A stretch of 34,842 nt of DNA from contig DASCPW010000069.1 in the NCBI GenBank assembly GCA_036012725.1, positions 1 to 34,842 of the forward strand. The letters run 5' to 3'. A program made the translations under genes and the position numbers. The stretch is from GCA-2686765 sp036012725. Its GTDB lineage: Bacteria; Pseudomonadota; Alphaproteobacteria; Rhodospirillales; 2-02-FULL-58-16. Every line of letters begins with the position of its first letter. Positions within the stretch are counted from its first letter, which is position 1. Positions 32,946 through 34,842 of the stretch are shown one piece after another. The notes below the pieces were generated by a model. It saw only the letters and a program-made list of their open reading frames with translations, was not told where the DNA came from and did not search any database.

Positions 32946-33746
32946 TCATAGTTTTGCAATTGGCCGGCGCTGGGCGACGGCTTTCTGGTAAAGCCCACCG
33001 AAGTAGGTTTGCTTGCGCCAGCTATAGAGATCGGCATCGCTGGCGAAATCCTTGATCTCGTGATGCCATAGGCTATTGGCGAATGGCTCCACGGTATCGA
33101 ACCAGAGTTTGGTGACTCCTTTTAGGGGATGCGCCCAGTGCGGTTTGTGGTAATCGACGAAGATGACCTTGCCGCCGGGTACGATGCTCCCGAGCAACGC
33201 ATCCACCACCGCGCGCTTATAGTCTTCTGGCAGCTCATGCATCAGGAAATAGCAGCACACCGCATCATAGGATTCGCCACTGAGCCGCGCGGCATCGGCA
33301 TGGCGGACCGTCGCTTGCGGGAAATCCCGCAGTTTCCGCCGGCAAGCATCTACCTGGATGGGCGCCAGATCGATAACATGGAGCTCCCCCCGGGGCCCGA
33401 GAAGGCGCGCCAAGGCGGGTGAAAAATTCCCGTAGACGCAAGCCGGTTGCAGAACACTTTGCCCGGGCTCAAGTTCGGCAAAAGCTTCTCGCCAAAGGCG
33501 CAAGTGCTGGCCCCATAGAATGACCATGACCCCCAGTTCATGGTCGAGGAGCTTCACGTTGCGGGGGTTCAGATAGGCCCAATAATAGGTCTCCCTAAGG
33601 TAAGCGGGCACCTCTGGGACCACCGGCCGGGGCGGCGCATCGGCCGCGGCGGTGGTGGCGAGCGGATCGCCGCCGAAGAGTGCCGGTCTTGGTCCGTTGG
33701 GAGCTAAAGTGAGCTGGGCGCTCTCTTCCATGCTCGTATCCCTCAT
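32946..33746 (-). CDS. rquA: RquA-like rhodoquinone biosynthesis methyltransferase homologue
   Basis: A 266-residue SAM-binding protein of the UbiE-like fold. After a Pro/Ala-rich N-terminus, residues about 48-75 (YLRETYYWAYLNPRNVKLLD) and VLQPACVYGNFSPALARLLG (the SAM site, with Val-Tyr-Gly instead of the usual Asp/Gly-x-Gly pattern) match RquA of Rhodospirillum. VIDLAPIQVDACRRKL, VCCYFLMHELPEDYKR and the C-terminal SWRKQTYFGGLYQKAV also agree. RquA converts ubiquinone to rhodoquinone, using SAM as amino donor, which allows fumarate reduction under anoxia. The assignment rests on recalled family motifs; a general methyltransferase is the alternative. GAG/GAGAG context gives a moderate ribosome-binding site. 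Confidence 0.8.
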   Translation of the reverse strand: MRDTSMEESAQLTLAPNGPRPALFGGDPLATTAAADAPPRPVVPEVPAYLRETYYWAYLNPRNVKLLDHELGVMVILWGQHLRLWREAFAELEPGQSVLQPACVYGNFSPALARLLGPRGELHVIDLAPIQVDACRRKLRDFPQATVRHADAARLSGESYDAVCCYFLMHELPEDYKRAVVDALLGSIVPGGKVIFVDYHKPHWAHPLKGVTKLWFDTVEPFANSLWHHEIKDFASDADLYSWRKQTYFGGLYQKAVAQRRPIAKL

Positions 33747-34075
33747 CTTGGTTTTACCCGTAAAGCTCTCACGCGACGCCAGGGGGCGAGCGAGCTAGGT
33801 TCTAAAAATACTTGGTGATGCGGGGCAACGCATCCCGCAAACTGGCAGTGTTGTTTGTATCGGTGAGCTGTCTCCAGGGAAGGCTTTTTGCGGTAATAAA
33901 AAGTGTAATTGCCGACCCGGGCAAAAAAAGTTCTGATGTACCACTCCATTGGGCACTTGCCGGAGGGTACCATCTGTCGGAGCCGGCACACAAGATCAAT
34001 TGTCCCACTTGCCCGCGCCCCGCCGCTTAAATTTGCGGCTCGGACCGATTTTCGGGGAACATATCATGGCGATAA
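33747..34075. other. Intergenic region upstream of rquA and the transposase fragments
   Basis: About 330 bases without a convincing gene. An overlapping pair of perfect 6-bp inverted repeats (GATGCG...CGCATC at 33817-33834 and TGCGGG...CCCGCA at 33819-33839) could form alternative hairpins upstream of rquA. Short open frames here are not protein-like. The right part may include decayed 5' sequence of the ISXO2-type element, since a short NCPTCPRP reading (about 33996-34020) recalls the Zn-ribbon of such transposases but in another frame. Confidence 0.35.
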
Positions 34076-34513
34076 GCAAGATTGGGGCCGGAAGCGCAAT
34101 TCAGTATCACGACGGCAACGATCTTCGCCAGCCGCAAGCTACCGCTGCGCGGTCTGTTGGCCGCTATCGCCATATTCGTGAACGGCGCGAAGGGTGTCAG
34201 CGCGCTCCAACTGAGCCGCGGTCTTGACGTTCAGTACAAGACCGCCTTTGTCCTCGCCAACAAACTCCGTGAGGCGATGGGAGCGGAAATGCAGGACCAA
34301 ACATTGTCGGGCACTATTGAGATCGACGGCGCGTATTTCGGTGGCTATGTGAAGCCAAAGGACCGGATTGACCGTCGCCTGAAAAGACACCAGTCCGGCA
34401 AGCGTAGGGCCGTGGTTGTCACGCGCAAGCGCAACGGGCGGACATTACCCTTCGTGTTCGATGGTGAGGACGACTCCCTGCCGACGATCCAAGAGCGTGT
34501 CGAGCCGGGCAGC
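34076..34513 (+). mobile_element. ISXO2-like (IS1595 family) transposase fragment
   Basis: One frame, opened after a TAA at 34073-34075, reads FSITTATIFASRKLPLRGLL then AIAIFVNGAKGVSALQLSRG and YKTAFVLANKLREAM, followed by TIEIDGAYFGGYVKP (first catalytic Asp) and RRAVVVTRKRNGRTLPFVF. This is the central part of an ISXO2-like DDE transposase. The Zn-ribbon N-terminus is missing or shifted out of frame. Similarity stops at RVEPGS (34499-34513), where the family normally continues T(V/I)HADEA. The second and third catalytic acids of this family are therefore absent. The same frame continues without a stop into an IS3-type transposase. Confidence 0.82.
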
Positions 34514-34842
34514 TTACGAGCGGCGTGGCAGAACCACGTCTGGTCCTATGACTTCGTCATGGATCGCACGCATGATGGCAAGGCGTTCCGCATACTCACC
34601 GTGATCGACGAATTTACCAGGCAATGTCAGGCCATCGTCGTCGACCGTAAGCTGAACTCGGATAATGTGCTCCATTGTTTGACCGATTTGTTCGTTCAGC
34701 ATGGTCCACCGGATCATACCCGTTCGGATAACGGTTCCGAGTTCACCGCCAATGCCGTGAGAGCATGGCTCGGCAGGGTTGGTGTGAAGACCCTATTCAT
34801 CGAACCAGGATCGCCCTGGGAGAACGGTTACAACGAGAGCTT
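34514..34842 (+). mobile_element. IS3-family transposase (OrfB integrase core), joined to ISXO2 fragment; runs off the window
   Basis: Directly in frame after the ISXO2 part: LRAAWQNHVWSYDFVMDRTH, then RILTVIDEFTRQCQAIVVDR, RSDNGSEFTANAVRAWLGR and FIEPGSPWENGYNES at the window edge. This is the rve catalytic core of IS3-family OrfB, with all three acidic residues visible (Asp of YDFV, Asp of SDNG, Glu of NGYNES). The helix-turn-helix N-terminus of OrfB and the OrfA partner are missing at this junction. The 3' end lies outside the window. The join looks like one element having landed in another, or a deletion between two. Confidence 0.85.

Noticed and set aside
1..34842. CRISPR arrays, tRNA, rRNA, phage genes
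   Set aside because: No regularly spaced direct repeats, no cloverleaf or CCA-ended sequence, and no phage structural or integrase genes could be seen by reading. Short or degenerate cases could be missed without tools.

Overview
The window reads as chromosomal DNA of a GC-rich alphaproteobacterium, most likely a free-living Rhodospirillales-type organism. The supporting signs are a ChpT-type histidine phosphotransferase, aspS next to rnd, a DUF1015 protein, a Rhodospirillum-like RquA methyltransferase and an alphaproteobacterial-style palindromic repeat. No database search was possible, so the lineage is an inference.

Layout. 1-1474: outer-membrane porin, a small lipoprotein and a strong terminator. 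1475-3670: a palindrome-rich leader and a TPR-sulfotransferase. 3942-9095: a TetR repressor divergent from a two-gene RND efflux operon, with a palindrome at the predicted start of transcription. 9092-10342: a DUF1015 protein convergent with the pump. 10531-11548: a frameshifted tusA divergent from an ArsR repressor with the cysteine spacing of sulfide sensors (SqrR/BigR). 11609-14830: a palindromic repeat, two uncharacterised genes, a truncated ROK sugar kinase abutting a small membrane ORF, and ChpT. 15061-25337: a molybdenum/tungsten block comprising a giant GltD-like/formate dehydrogenase fusion, a ModE-type regulator, mobA, a Tup-type tungstate ABC transporter (permease, ATPase, binding protein), a TetR-like gene and moaA. 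25354-27888: an M28 peptidase, small ORFs and a GGDEF remnant. 27920-32824: aspS, a CPA1 Na+/H+ antiporter, a small membrane/coiled-coil gene with no ordinary start codon, and RNase D. 32946-33746: a probable rhodoquinone biosynthesis gene. 34076-end: two different transposase fragments joined in one reading frame.

How the genes work together. The central block supports one idea: the transporter imports tungstate or molybdate, MoaA starts pterin synthesis, MobA finishes the guanylated cofactor, ModE would sense the oxyanion, and the fusion dehydrogenase would use the cofactor to couple formate to NAD(P)H. RquA adds the potential for rhodoquinone-dependent fumarate respiration, and the ArsR/tusA pair points to reactive sulfur handling. 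All this suits a redox-flexible organism living at oxic-anoxic boundaries.

The window also carries several lesions: an in-frame amber codon in the dehydrogenase at a position where the family has Trp, a one-base frameshift in tusA, a 3'-truncated ROK kinase, ankyrin and GGDEF remnants, a good Shine-Dalgarno followed by ATA, and the chimeric transposase. Some could be sequence errors, and each is described separately. I found no CRISPR array, rRNA, tRNA or phage module.
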